16,805 bases of DNA. Origin: Fragilaria radians. Taxonomy: Eukaryota > Bacillariophyta > Fragilariophyceae > Fragilariales > Fragilariaceae. The stretch spans positions 1-16,805 of the forward strand of contig CAAAJI010000093.1 of NCBI GenBank assembly GCA_900642245.1. The letters run 5' to 3'. Below the pieces are notes generated by a model that was not told the origin of the DNA, searched no databases, and worked only from the letters and a program-made list of their open reading frames with translations. Of the stretch, positions 7,862-16,086 are shown piece by piece (within the stretch, counting starts at the first letter, position 1; every line of letters starts with the position of its first letter). The position numbers and the translations under genes are program-made.

Positions 7862-8536
7862 ATGGCACATGAATGGATGATACTTTGGACGCTTCTTTTC
7901 TTGGATAGCACTACAGCATTTTTGATTCCTCATCAGCCATTCTTTATTAGCCTGTCCAAATCAGACATATGCATTTCGAGGAAGGAGAAAACGAACGTTC
8001 CGATGAATCTGTCTTCAAACAGCAATTGGGGTGATGCAAATATTGCTTCAGTGATACACGAAGCGATTTCAAAGACTAAGGATGGAGGTTTAGAAATCTG
8101 GCAAGAGTCTATTGACATACTTTCTTCGATTCTACCTCCGGAAAGTGCTGAATCGGTGTTAATGAAGGCCTACGGTTGGACTGCTTGGGCCAAGGCATCA
8201 GAAAAGACTAAGAAATATCATCGACCGAAACTTCCTGATCCAAAACAACTTCAAGATTCCTTACTCTGGCTACAAACAGGTCCCCTACAAATATCCAAAG
8301 ACGAATACCGTCTTTTAACTACCATGATTACGACATATCCCGAGGCATACCTATTACGTCCTCAAGATCAATATAAGTCCTGTTTGGAAACGGCCCCTCG
8401 ATCGTATCGCGATCGACTTGTCGATCTAATACGAAATGATCCCAGTGTATTTGAATTATCCTACAACTGTGACGGAGGAGGTTGCGCATCAGAATGCGGT
8501 CGATGTTGGGTATCGTATGAAAATCGGATGCCATAA
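7862..8536 (+). CDS. Putative plastid-targeted protein with a Cys-rich C-terminus, function unknown
   Basis: The 224-residue product starts at the ATG at 7862; a second in-frame ATG is at residue 6. Residues 6-19 are a short hydrophobic signal ending in STTA, followed by F20-L-I-P. An aromatic residue right after such a cleavage site is the hallmark of diatom bipartite plastid targeting. The following 35 residues are Ser/Lys-rich and poor in acids, like a transit peptide. The mature part is soluble and helical (QESIDILSSILPPESAESVL; LLWLQTGPLQISKDEYRLL). It ends with a cluster C203-x4-C208-x3-C212-x2-C215 next to W216, which could bind a metal or form disulfides. I do not recognise the family. 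No intron is evident. The next gene on the same strand starts 861 bp downstream. A fragment of its 3' end is duplicated at 1522-1567. Confidence 0.8.
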   Translation: MAHEWMILWTLLFLDSTTAFLIPHQPFFISLSKSDICISRKEKTNVPMNLSSNSNWGDANIASVIHEAISKTKDGGLEIWQESIDILSSILPPESAESVLMKAYGWTAWAKASEKTKKYHRPKLPDPKQLQDSLLWLQTGPLQISKDEYRLLTTMITTYPEAYLLRPQDQYKSCLETAPRSYRDRLVDLIRNDPSVFELSYNCDGGGCASECGRCWVSYENRMP

Positions 8537-9359
8537 CAGCAAAGAACCCTAACATGAAAGTTGAGACATGACTGTCCATAATTTTAGTTTGGCAAAACAT
8601 TTCTTGAATTTCCTGCATCCATTTTCTTCCTTCTATACCTAGGTATAATGTGAATAAGCATAATGTGGGAATCATTCCCATTGTTACGCCTTTGAGGAGT
8701 TATATGAATAAAGAAGTCAATGTCATGACATAACTAGACATATTTTTCTACATCCCCTCTTTGGCATTTTCCCACACCATTTAGTTTATTTCTTTTTAAT
8801 GAAATTCATCTTGACTTTAGATATTCTTGGGTAACCGAAACATGTCAAATAATTTCTAATCGAGCAAAAGACTCAAATCCAGCCTTATTGAAACGCTTCA
8901 ACGTGATCCCTTTACTTTAATAAACCATTTTAGGATCAATTTGTAATATAATTTATTTTATTCGTGGCTTCTCTTTGTTGAGGTTGTCTTTCATTTTTCA
9001 GTGAATTCCTTCGTAAAGACAGACGCAACGACGTACACCTACCAGACGATTACACAAATTTGAAGACTATGAACTTTACTAGATATTGCACTGCACGACT
9101 CCACAAAAAGTTAACAGAAACAGCCGTTTCGACAAATTTTCAGTTTTTTCACACTTAACTGAAGTGAATGATCAATACAGGAAATAATGCTCGCTAATCT
9201 CTATACTTCACTATAGCCCACGGGAGTGCATTGTAAATGGACAAAATGAATTCCGTTGAAATCGCGCACGAAACAGGGATAATCTTGATTCTGATCAGAT
9301 ATCTAAAACCCATTCTTCAATCAAGACGCTTTCAATAACAAGAAGCATTCCCACAATTC
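8537..9359. other. Intergenic region between the two parental genes
   Basis: No gene seen. It contains AATAAA-type polyadenylation candidates (for example near 8706) that could serve the gene ending at 8536, and it should hold the LRR gene's promoter. Almost all of this segment is missing from the chimeric copy at 1522-2043. A minus-strand frame at 8681-8328 overlaps the upstream gene and has no independent support. Confidence 0.5.
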
Positions 9360-9367
9360 TATAAATT
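9360..9367 (+). promoter_or_regulatory. Possible TATA box of the LRR gene
   Basis: TATAAATT lies 31 bp before the ATG at 9398. If used, the 5' leader would be only a few bases long, so this is tentative; in such AT-rich DNA it may be chance. Confidence 0.25.
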
Positions 9368-9397
9368 CTTTACAAGGTGATTCGAGTGATACCTAAG

Positions 9398-10531
9398 ATG
9401 AAGAGGATCCCACTCATGCTACTGATCGCCCTTTTGCTAGCAGTGCCTTCATTGTCATCGGAAGTCTCGTCATTGGAGATAGTATGTCCTTGTTTAGGAA
9501 TTAAAAATTTGACGTCCTGTCAATCTAAAACGAGGGCTCACTCATTCGGTTGTAAGACCATTCCCACTGAAATTGGTGTACTAACTAAGTTGACAGAATT
9601 AACATTTCAGTGGGAAAACAACGCCGATTTAATCGTTGGAAGTATTCCGGATACTATTGGTAACTTGACTAAACTGCAGTACCTAAATTTTGGATCCAAT
9701 ACGTTGACGGGAACAATACCATCATCCCTGGGTGGTCTAACTAAGCTAACCTTTCTATACTTTGGAGAAAATATCCTAGCAGGATCGATTGACATCTTAG
9801 CTAACGTTTCACTCTCACAACTTTACTATCTAAACTTCGGTTTGAACTCTTTCAATGGGACCATTTCGTCTTCTCTCTCTGTGATGACAAATTTAGAGCT
9901 ACTTGACTTTGGAGATAACCAATTTTCAGGACCAATTCCTTCTCTTTCAAGCTTTAAAAATTTGTGGGACGTGAGATTTGGATCTAATGAGCTGACTGGA
10001 ACTATTCCTTCTCTGAAGAGTTTGCAACAATTGTACAATTTGTACCTTGGTGACAATAGACTAACAGGATCCATTCCATCATCCTTTTCATCTTTGACAG
10101 TACTTGGAACTATTGACTTTGGGCACAATAATCTAGGAGGAACTATCCCTCCCTTCCTTGGAAACATGAACTCTTTGACTGGTATTTTTCTAGGAACCAA
10201 CCAATTTTCAGGTACTATCCCGTCATCCCTGGGGAATTTATATCAATTATTCTCCTTAGACCTAGGATCCAACCAAATCAAAGGAACCATTCCACAATCC
10301 TTAGGATCATTGAGGTCATTATTTAGTTTGAATTTGGGTAGCAATCAACTTACAGGATCTATTCCTTATTCACTTGGAACCATACTTCGATTGTCAATTT
10401 TGGATCTGGGTACAAACAAACTTACTGGAACTATCCCGCCCTCCCTTCAGGAAAAAATATCTGAGGCACCTCCAACCCTTAAATCATATTTTCTTATTGT
10501 GAGTCTCATGCTACTCCTGATGTATCATTAG
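9398..10531 (+). CDS. Secreted or surface leucine-rich repeat protein
   Basis: The 377-residue protein starts at ATG 9398; the open frame extends upstream only to a GTG. Residues 1-21 (MKRIPLMLLIALLLAVPSLSS) are a clear signal peptide. A cap with C30, C32, C41 and C52 follows, then about 12 plant-type LRRs of 23-24 residues (consensus LxxLdLGsNqLtGtIPsSLG) from about 54 to 352. N-x-S/T sites are frequent. The last 15 residues (363-377) are hydrophobic after a small-residue/Pro segment, so a GPI anchor or terminal membrane anchor is possible. Family knowledge: such LRR solenoids bind proteins or carbohydrates at the cell surface or in walls. There is no kinase domain, so it is receptor-like only in its ectodomain. 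A unit of FGSN/LGSN at the turn recurs in almost every repeat. A truncated copy sits at 1568-2043. Confidence 0.85.
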   Translation: MKRIPLMLLIALLLAVPSLSSEVSSLEIVCPCLGIKNLTSCQSKTRAHSFGCKTIPTEIGVLTKLTELTFQWENNADLIVGSIPDTIGNLTKLQYLNFGSNTLTGTIPSSLGGLTKLTFLYFGENILAGSIDILANVSLSQLYYLNFGLNSFNGTISSSLSVMTNLELLDFGDNQFSGPIPSLSSFKNLWDVRFGSNELTGTIPSLKSLQQLYNLYLGDNRLTGSIPSSFSSLTVLGTIDFGHNNLGGTIPPFLGNMNSLTGIFLGTNQFSGTIPSSLGNLYQLFSLDLGSNQIKGTIPQSLGSLRSLFSLNLGSNQLTGSIPYSLGTILRLSILDLGTNKLTGTIPPSLQEKISEAPPTLKSYFLIVSLMLLLMYH

Positions 10532-12380
10532 GATTGCATGATACAACCAGTGGGAATTAAAACTCTTGAAATGCTTGCTTAGACAGTGGAGGCAATCTTG
10601 CATGAAGTGAAAACAGTCTGAAATCAGATATGGACTTACTTTCTTTTTCCTAATTACCCCATAAATTACAACTTTTGGATAAGAACTTCTATAGCTCATA
10701 TTACTGGTTACCTTGCTTGAGCCAAGTGACAAAGAGTCTCTGTACTGCAATTAGCAAGTTCTGGTTTCTTTGCATACTTCCACATTCATCGATACCAATC
10801 CTTCTGTGCTCTAAGATGAATTTACTCTTGAGAAGAGCAAAAGTAGCATCTTCACTTTGCTGCAACTAGCTTTCATCACAGGGTGCATGTTTTTTGCAGC
10901 TCCAATTTAGGACCTGAAAAATCAGTATTGAAAGTTAAATTTCCGAGATACAGGGAAGAACATAGCTGTTAAACACACTATGCAAAGATAAATAACTAGA
11001 AAACAAGTTATAGGGACTGAATGGGAGAATGGAGAGGTGCCTCAGCCATTATATGGATAATCTGATCAAAGTTAAATAGTGCTGGACTACAAGATGAAGC
11101 AAAGCATGGAATTGGGGAAAAACGTGCATCATTATTTTCTTTCTTTCTTTACCCACTACACCATTTTGATTGCTGATATGCTTTCATATCGACAAGATGA
11201 CGGATTAAAGTACCATTTGTGTGGTTCCATTTTAAGGGAAAGTGGAGAGTGGTCAACTTGGAGAGAGAAATTCCATGAAATTTATGTCTTTAGACACTTT
11301 GAATCTTGAAAAGTGTAAATGCTAGGAGCTTGGCTTTGCCGTCCAGAGATGTCACAAAGAATGAATTTCATCATATGTTGCATTTTATATAATGCGTGAC
11401 AAAAAGGAATTCTGACTTAAAATCATTCCTGTCTTGCTGCAATTACAGATTCTCAATGAATAGATGTTCAAATCAAAAGGGCAGCATCAAAACATTGGAG
11501 AAGCGTCGTAAATGAGTCGGGGGGATTAAATCTCACACAAAATCAAGTTGTTTTCGGGATAGTTACTACTAGGAACAAAATAAAGATCTCAGGAAAGAAC
11601 TAAATGGCTTTTAACTGCATCGATAAGTAACATTTTATGATCTGAATATTGTTTGTACAACAAATCTGTAAGAAGAGCAGCAATGCCTTGGCAAATTCTT
11701 TAGGAAATTAGATGGAATCTTTCAAGACATTTCTGATGATATAGAGAAAAGGTATTGCTTGATATCAAATTGAGTTATCAAATTTGATAGGAGCGCTCTG
11801 AATCTTCTACGTGACTTTGACCATTCTTTTAGAGCTGGCAAAAAATTTCAAGCCATCGCAACTTCTCAATCTTTGATGCAGCTTAGAAGTTTAAGTCCAC
11901 CTGTAGGGTGGTGATTTTGCTATAGAATAAATCTTGTGTGAATATGCCCAAAAATCTGATATGATGAAGCCAATAGAGGAGAGTTTTAGACAAGAATCCA
12001 AGATTACAATTCATTACAATAATTCATGGCTACGGTTCGCAAATTTATGTCATAATAATTATGAGCATTTGTAATCATTAAGAATAAGTCAGAAGAGGAG
12101 TCCTTCAGTTGGGTAGTTGTATTTATGGAGACATGTGTGTGTTCATTCATCGACAGCTACATACTTTATTTGTTATCCACTCTTCTTTTAACTAAAGTGA
12201 TATATTAATGTCGTTCTAACTTAAGGAATCTATGTCGGTTTGCAACAAATCCTTACCAAAAAACAAACAGATGAAAATTCGGTCTTAAATTGTCGGATTA
12301 AAAAAGACAAAGAGACAAAAAGACGACAGCAATCCCAAAAACGAATTGTTGGATGAAGCGAAATAAAGACCGTGTGAAAG
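10532..12380. other. Gene-poor stretch between the LRR and isomerase genes
   Basis: No supported gene. On the minus strand near 10850-10690 a broken frame reads FALLKSKFILEHRRIGIDECG and LLIAVQRLFVTWLKQGN, coding-like but unidentified. On the plus strand an open frame at 11079-11309 contains LDYKMKQSMELGKNVHHYF and DDGLKYH, which faintly recalls transposon-encoded proteins of stramenopiles; I am not sure. The last 300 bases are purine-rich leader and promoter DNA for the isomerase gene, with no clear TATA box. Confidence 0.35.
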
Positions 12381-13784
12381 ATGTCAGTGGATGAAAAACA
12401 GATCGATCAAGAGCCAAATGGTATTCCAACAGTCATTCCGCTGATTCCTAAAGTGATGGATTACGCCTGGGGAATAAGAGGAATGGATTCACGTGTTGCT
12501 CGGTACGCATTGGAGTCAAAAACATTAGAGGAAGTTGATCCTGATACTCCTTATGCAGAGCTTTGGATTGGAACTCATCCAAACGGGCCATCGATGTTAG
12601 AAAATGGTCAAAGCTTACAAGAAGCTATTGGAGATGAACTTCCTTTTCTTTTCAAGGTACTTTCGGCTGGGAAAGCCTTGTCAATTCAGGCTCATCCAGA
12701 TAAAGAAGGAGCGCGACGATTGAATGCAAGTAATCCAATTGAATACAGCGATGCTAACCACAAGCCAGAAATGGCCATTGCTCTTACTCCATTTGAAGCT
12801 ATGTGTGGCTTTCGAAGACTCGAAGAAATCGCAGTTCTCCTGAAAAAGCATCCAGAATTTGCCGCGTGCATCAGTGAAGAAGCAAAGTTGGCAGTCTTCT
12901 TGTCATCAACTGAAGAATCACAAGAGAGAGCACTTCAAATGCTCTTTTCTAGTTTCATGTCATGTCCTCCTGAAGTGTCTGAACGGAATCTCAAGCTTTT
13001 GTTGATTAGAATTCAAGCAGAACAATCGCAGCTTCATCCACATCCTCATGATGAACCTGCATGGGAACGAAAACTCGCTCGCGCCATCCTTCGCTTGGCA
13101 CAGCAGTTTCCAGGTGATGCAGGAGCTATGGCACCGCTTTTCTTGAACTACCTTTTGATGGCACCAGGTGAATCTTTTTTCATGGCGGCGAATGAACCAC
13201 ATGCATATGTTGCGGGTGAAATAATTGAATGCATGGCTTGCTCTGATAACGTAGTCCGAGCTGGATTGACTCCTAAATTTAAGGACGTGGAGAATTTGGT
13301 ACAAATGCTCACGTATAGTATGGGAGGTCCTAGCATTGATGCGGGAGCACCGAGCATGCACGATTCAAGAATCCTAAGGTACACACCTCCAACTCCAGAG
13401 TTTGAAGTGTTGATCTTGACTATAGGGCCAGGTGAAGACTTGTTGATGACCAATCCTGGTGTGCCTTCAGTTATGATAGTGTTGGAGGGAAGTGGTCAGT
13501 TGGATGGTTCTCCTTTGCGGCCAGGAAGAACGTATTATTGGCCAGCTGACACACCTGCACTTCATTTCAAAGTTGCAGAATATCGTAGAGGACCTCTAAA
13601 GGTTGCGGTGGCACACAAAAACCTCAATATTGAACGCCCTACTGCAGTTAATCGGGATCATCATTCTAGCCGTCCAGAAAGCCGTGGAGTCTCGTTGACG
13701 TCTTCACCGCTACCGTACTTGGGATTTCAACCGAAAACAGTCAATATAGCTGTTGCACCCCCCAATTTGCAACCGACAGACTAG
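12381..13784 (+). CDS. MPI: Mannose-6-phosphate isomerase (type I, zinc-dependent)
   Basis: A 467-residue cytosolic enzyme that interconverts fructose 6-phosphate and mannose 6-phosphate, feeding GDP-mannose synthesis for glycans and other mannose products. Recognition: YAWGIRGMDSRVA (28-40), YAELWIGTHPNGPS (58-71), SIQAHPDK (101-108) with zinc ligands Q103 and H105, NHKPEMAIAL with E130, NEPHAYVAGEIIECMACSDNVVRAGLTPK with H274 as the fourth ligand and R293 as the catalytic arginine. All metal and catalytic residues of the type I family (Q, H, E, H; R) are present. A cupin C-terminal half follows, and the family's usual end lies near residue 415. About 50 extra Ser/Pro-rich residues come after it, with no targeting signal seen. 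It starts at the first ATG of the frame, has no introns, and ends in TAG. It has no close gene neighbours and is probably a single transcription unit. Confidence 0.97.
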   Translation: MSVDEKQIDQEPNGIPTVIPLIPKVMDYAWGIRGMDSRVARYALESKTLEEVDPDTPYAELWIGTHPNGPSMLENGQSLQEAIGDELPFLFKVLSAGKALSIQAHPDKEGARRLNASNPIEYSDANHKPEMAIALTPFEAMCGFRRLEEIAVLLKKHPEFAACISEEAKLAVFLSSTEESQERALQMLFSSFMSCPPEVSERNLKLLLIRIQAEQSQLHPHPHDEPAWERKLARAILRLAQQFPGDAGAMAPLFLNYLLMAPGESFFMAANEPHAYVAGEIIECMACSDNVVRAGLTPKFKDVENLVQMLTYSMGGPSIDAGAPSMHDSRILRYTPPTPEFEVLILTIGPGEDLLMTNPGVPSVMIVLEGSGQLDGSPLRPGRTYYWPADTPALHFKVAEYRRGPLKVAVAHKNLNIERPTAVNRDHHSSRPESRGVSLTSSPLPYLGFQPKTVNIAVAPPNLQPTD

Positions 13785-14024
13785 GCGATGTATTCTGGAC
13801 CTGAAAGTAAGCAAGCTATAGCATAATTAATACTGGTGGATACCTTTAAAGCTTGTTCAATTGTTCAAACCTGATCCATGCTTAACTGGTTACGAGAAAA
13901 AGTATGTTGGATAGATAGTTCATTAAATATGTGATTCAGAATTAGAGGACGTCTTCAATATATTGTCAATCAATGAAATACGCACATTTTAAGCACTTGA
14001 GTAAGAAATGTAATAGCAGGGTTC
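13785..14024. other. 3' flank of the isomerase gene
   Basis: Non-coding and AT-rich, with no other feature seen; presumably holds the isomerase 3' UTR. Confidence 0.5.
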
Positions 14025-14430
14025 AAAGTTGAAAATGAATAGATTATTTCTGGGGAAAAAATTATTTCTTTCTCCCTGCAGTTGAGTATTAAAACAAACC
14101 TTTTGGAGAGGAACTGTATTTTTTAATTTGTTTTCACAACAAGACAAGGACCAAAGATATGAAGTTATAATTTTTGGCAGTGATCGACTGGCTTGTGGAA
14201 AAGAACAACTTCACTTTAACTTCTGTGAAAGTTGAAAATGAATATATTATTTCTGGGGAAATAAACATTTCTTTCTCCCTGCAGTTGAGTATTAAAACAA
14301 ACCTTTTGGAGAGGAACTGTATTTTTAAATTTCTTTTCACAACAAGACAAGGACCAAAGATATGAAGTTATAATTTTTGGCAGTGATCGATTGGCTTGTG
14401 GAAAAGAACAACTTCACTATAACTTCTGTG
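14025..14430 (+). repeat. Tandem duplication of a 203-bp unit
   Basis: 14025-14227 and 14228-14430 are head-to-tail copies, both starting AAAGTTGAAAATGAAT and ending CTTCTGTG. They differ at only about eight to ten sites (roughly 95-96% identity by eye). Landmarks such as GGCAGTGATCGA recur at 14176 and 14379, exactly 203 bp apart. 203 is not a multiple of 3, so the duplication changes frame across the junction. Confidence 0.92.
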
Positions 14431-14580
14431 AGCTCAGTGAATGGAATAGTAGTTTCAAGAAAGAAAGAAGATAATGAATCAGGATGCGTGTACTTCTTTG
14501 GCTATAATAGTAAACAACATTTGTGGGACAAATCAGACACCAAAGAACCCAGTGTGTCAACATGTTGCCCGGAAGAGTAG
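14174..14580 (+). pseudogene. Unidentified coding-like remnant overlapping the tandem repeat
   Basis: Each repeat unit carries AVIDWLVEKNNFT(L/I)TSV. In the first copy the frame continues through the duplicated unit and stops at 14365. In the second it leaves the repeat and reads GIVVSRKKEDNESGCVYFFGYN and KQHLWDK to a stop at 14580. There is no real ATG at the start (TTG only). I do not recognise the protein. The second copy probably shows the original continuation, and the tandem duplication broke the gene. Confidence 0.35.
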
Positions 14581-14744
14581 AACCACTAGTTATGGAGGTT
14601 CAATGTGTCCATATTTCAAGAAAATGGATACAATATAAGAAGCAAGAGAGGATGCAGTGCCTAGCAATGGAGTCTATTCCAATGGATAATGATGCTGTAT
14701 CTACCCTTTAAACTGAAAATAACTGATACTTTGGAGATTGCCAA

Positions 14745-15091
14745 ATGTTCAATCGGCAGCAAGAATATTTCAATGCTCGGCAGCAAAAAGGGAGATTTTC
14801 GCAAGGTGTACATGGAAACAATGGCAGAGAGTTTCAAATGAAGAAGCCCATGATGGAACCGGAGCTGGACCATAAAGAGAAGCAGTTAGACTTTGAGTAT
14901 CAGCTCAAAGAGTATGAAATCAACTTCAAGGAGAGATAATCTCAGACAAAGTATGTGAAAATGCCAGAAAGCTGGAAAACAACGAAAACATTGAGACTTT
15001 TAAGAGGATAGATGAGGCTAGAAAGAGCATTGTTAACAATTTAATTGTGAAAGGCAATGACCATACGACATGGTTACATTCTTGTGCAGCA
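14745..15091 (+). pseudogene. Frameshifted coiled-coil-type protein remnant
   Basis: From the ATG at 14745 the frame reads MFNRQQEYFNARQQKGRF and then a charged helical stretch (LDHKEKQLDFEYQLKEYEINFKER) to a TAA near 14938. In a shifted frame the same character continues (ISDKVCENARKLENNENIE, FKRIDEARKSIV) to a TAA near 15091. The two parts look like one charged, probably coiled-coil protein broken by a frameshift. Similar charged helical tails occur in transposon-encoded accessory proteins, but I cannot name a family. Confidence 0.4.
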
Positions 15092-15430
15092 TAAATTGTG
15101 TTATCACTCCATCCAACAGCTCAGCATTGGCCATTGATGCATTGGCAGCCTTCAGATGGTGGAAAAAAGAGGTAAGAAAACAAGGTGCAGTTGCAATGGC
15201 AAGAAGGGCTTTACCGATAGGGAATTCAAAATGTTGCTTCAAGTTTTCAAGACCCAGAGCCTTCCATCAAAGAATTTGGAAACAGATTTGTAAAAATTGG
15301 GAAGCCAGTTTTTTTAATTATCCGTGTCAATTAATTGAAAGGGATTGAAGATACAACCTAGGTAACTATAGATAACATTTGTGTGAACGACAAGTTCTCT
15401 AACTGTTTGAACACAAAGAGTGGCAGCGCA
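15092..15430 (+). pseudogene. Probable tyrosine-recombinase (Crypton-like) remnant, N-terminal part
   Basis: Pieces in all three frames read in order: AAFRWWKKEVRKQGAVAMARRALP (frame starting at 15070), then DREFKMLLQVFKTQS, GNRFVKIGKP, FFNYPCQLIERD, IEDTT-stop-VTIDNICVNDKF and LNTK near 15415. The pattern KQG...ARRALP..EF..L...F.......W.LI.R.DDTT.V....I.V.D.F resembles the N-terminal half of Crypton-type tyrosine recombinases that I recall from stramenopile genomes. The catalytic R-H-R-Y half is absent. Several frameshifts and a stop show it is dead. The identification rests on pattern memory only. Confidence 0.4.
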
Positions 15431-16086
15431 GATGCAAGCAAGGCTTGTTGGGGACAATCCAAGCAATTGGGAGAGTGGAGTGGAGTTGAGCGGTCTTAAT
15501 TGAATTTGTGGAAAGCATAGAAAGAATGGTTACCTATGTACCCTATTCTATATTTAGATGCGTAGATATAAGAATATGAATTCTAGTATTATTTACTCTG
15601 TACTAACAATAACTTTGGACGTCTCTAGTAGCCTCAGTAAACTATTATAGTATTATTAGACTGTATTGCTTACAACCTATATTTTTTGGTATTATCTTAA
15701 TGAACTTAATGCAAAGGTATGTCAGTATCACCCCCGTAATAATTGCAGGATATGACTTCGAGCGAAATAAGAAGAAGGTTATTCAGCCAATTCTATAATT
15801 GATGCAATCTACAATGCATATTGACAGTAAATGAATGCGATGAATACTAATAATGGAGGGAAGCGAGATATCGAAAAATGGTACATGTAGTCCTAATTTA
15901 CAACTTTAAAATCTTATCTGAGCAGTGATCAGAAGGCAGGTTTATTTTCATAGAGCCTAAGCTCAACAAGTTAGGTTTTTTCCTACTCGCTGTTTGTGGA
16001 GAATACAAAAATCATGTATTTCCATAGTATTGTGATCGACTAAAATAAATAGGGAAATATCAAATAAAAATTGTAAATTTTGAATA
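15431..16086. other. No supported gene
   Basis: AT-rich, with stops in all frames. It lies just upstream of the second gypsy pol fragment, where gag and an LTR would be expected if that element were complete. I see neither. Confidence 0.45.

Noticed and set aside
9377..9397. Upstream GTG start giving seven extra residues for the LRR protein
   Set aside because: This is a eukaryotic gene; the ATG at 9398 begins a textbook signal peptide, whereas the extension would put charged residues before it.
9607..10200. Long minus-strand open frames across the LRR gene
   Set aside because: They are mirror frames of the repetitive LRR coding sequence and have no independent motif.
11079..11309. Short plus-strand frame as a real gene (LDYKMKQSMELGK...)
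   Set aside because: No ATG at the true start, no neighbouring coding sequence in frame, and only a faint resemblance to transposon proteins.
12960..13453. Minus-strand open frames inside the isomerase gene
   Set aside because: They overlap a fully conserved enzyme gene and show no protein-family features.
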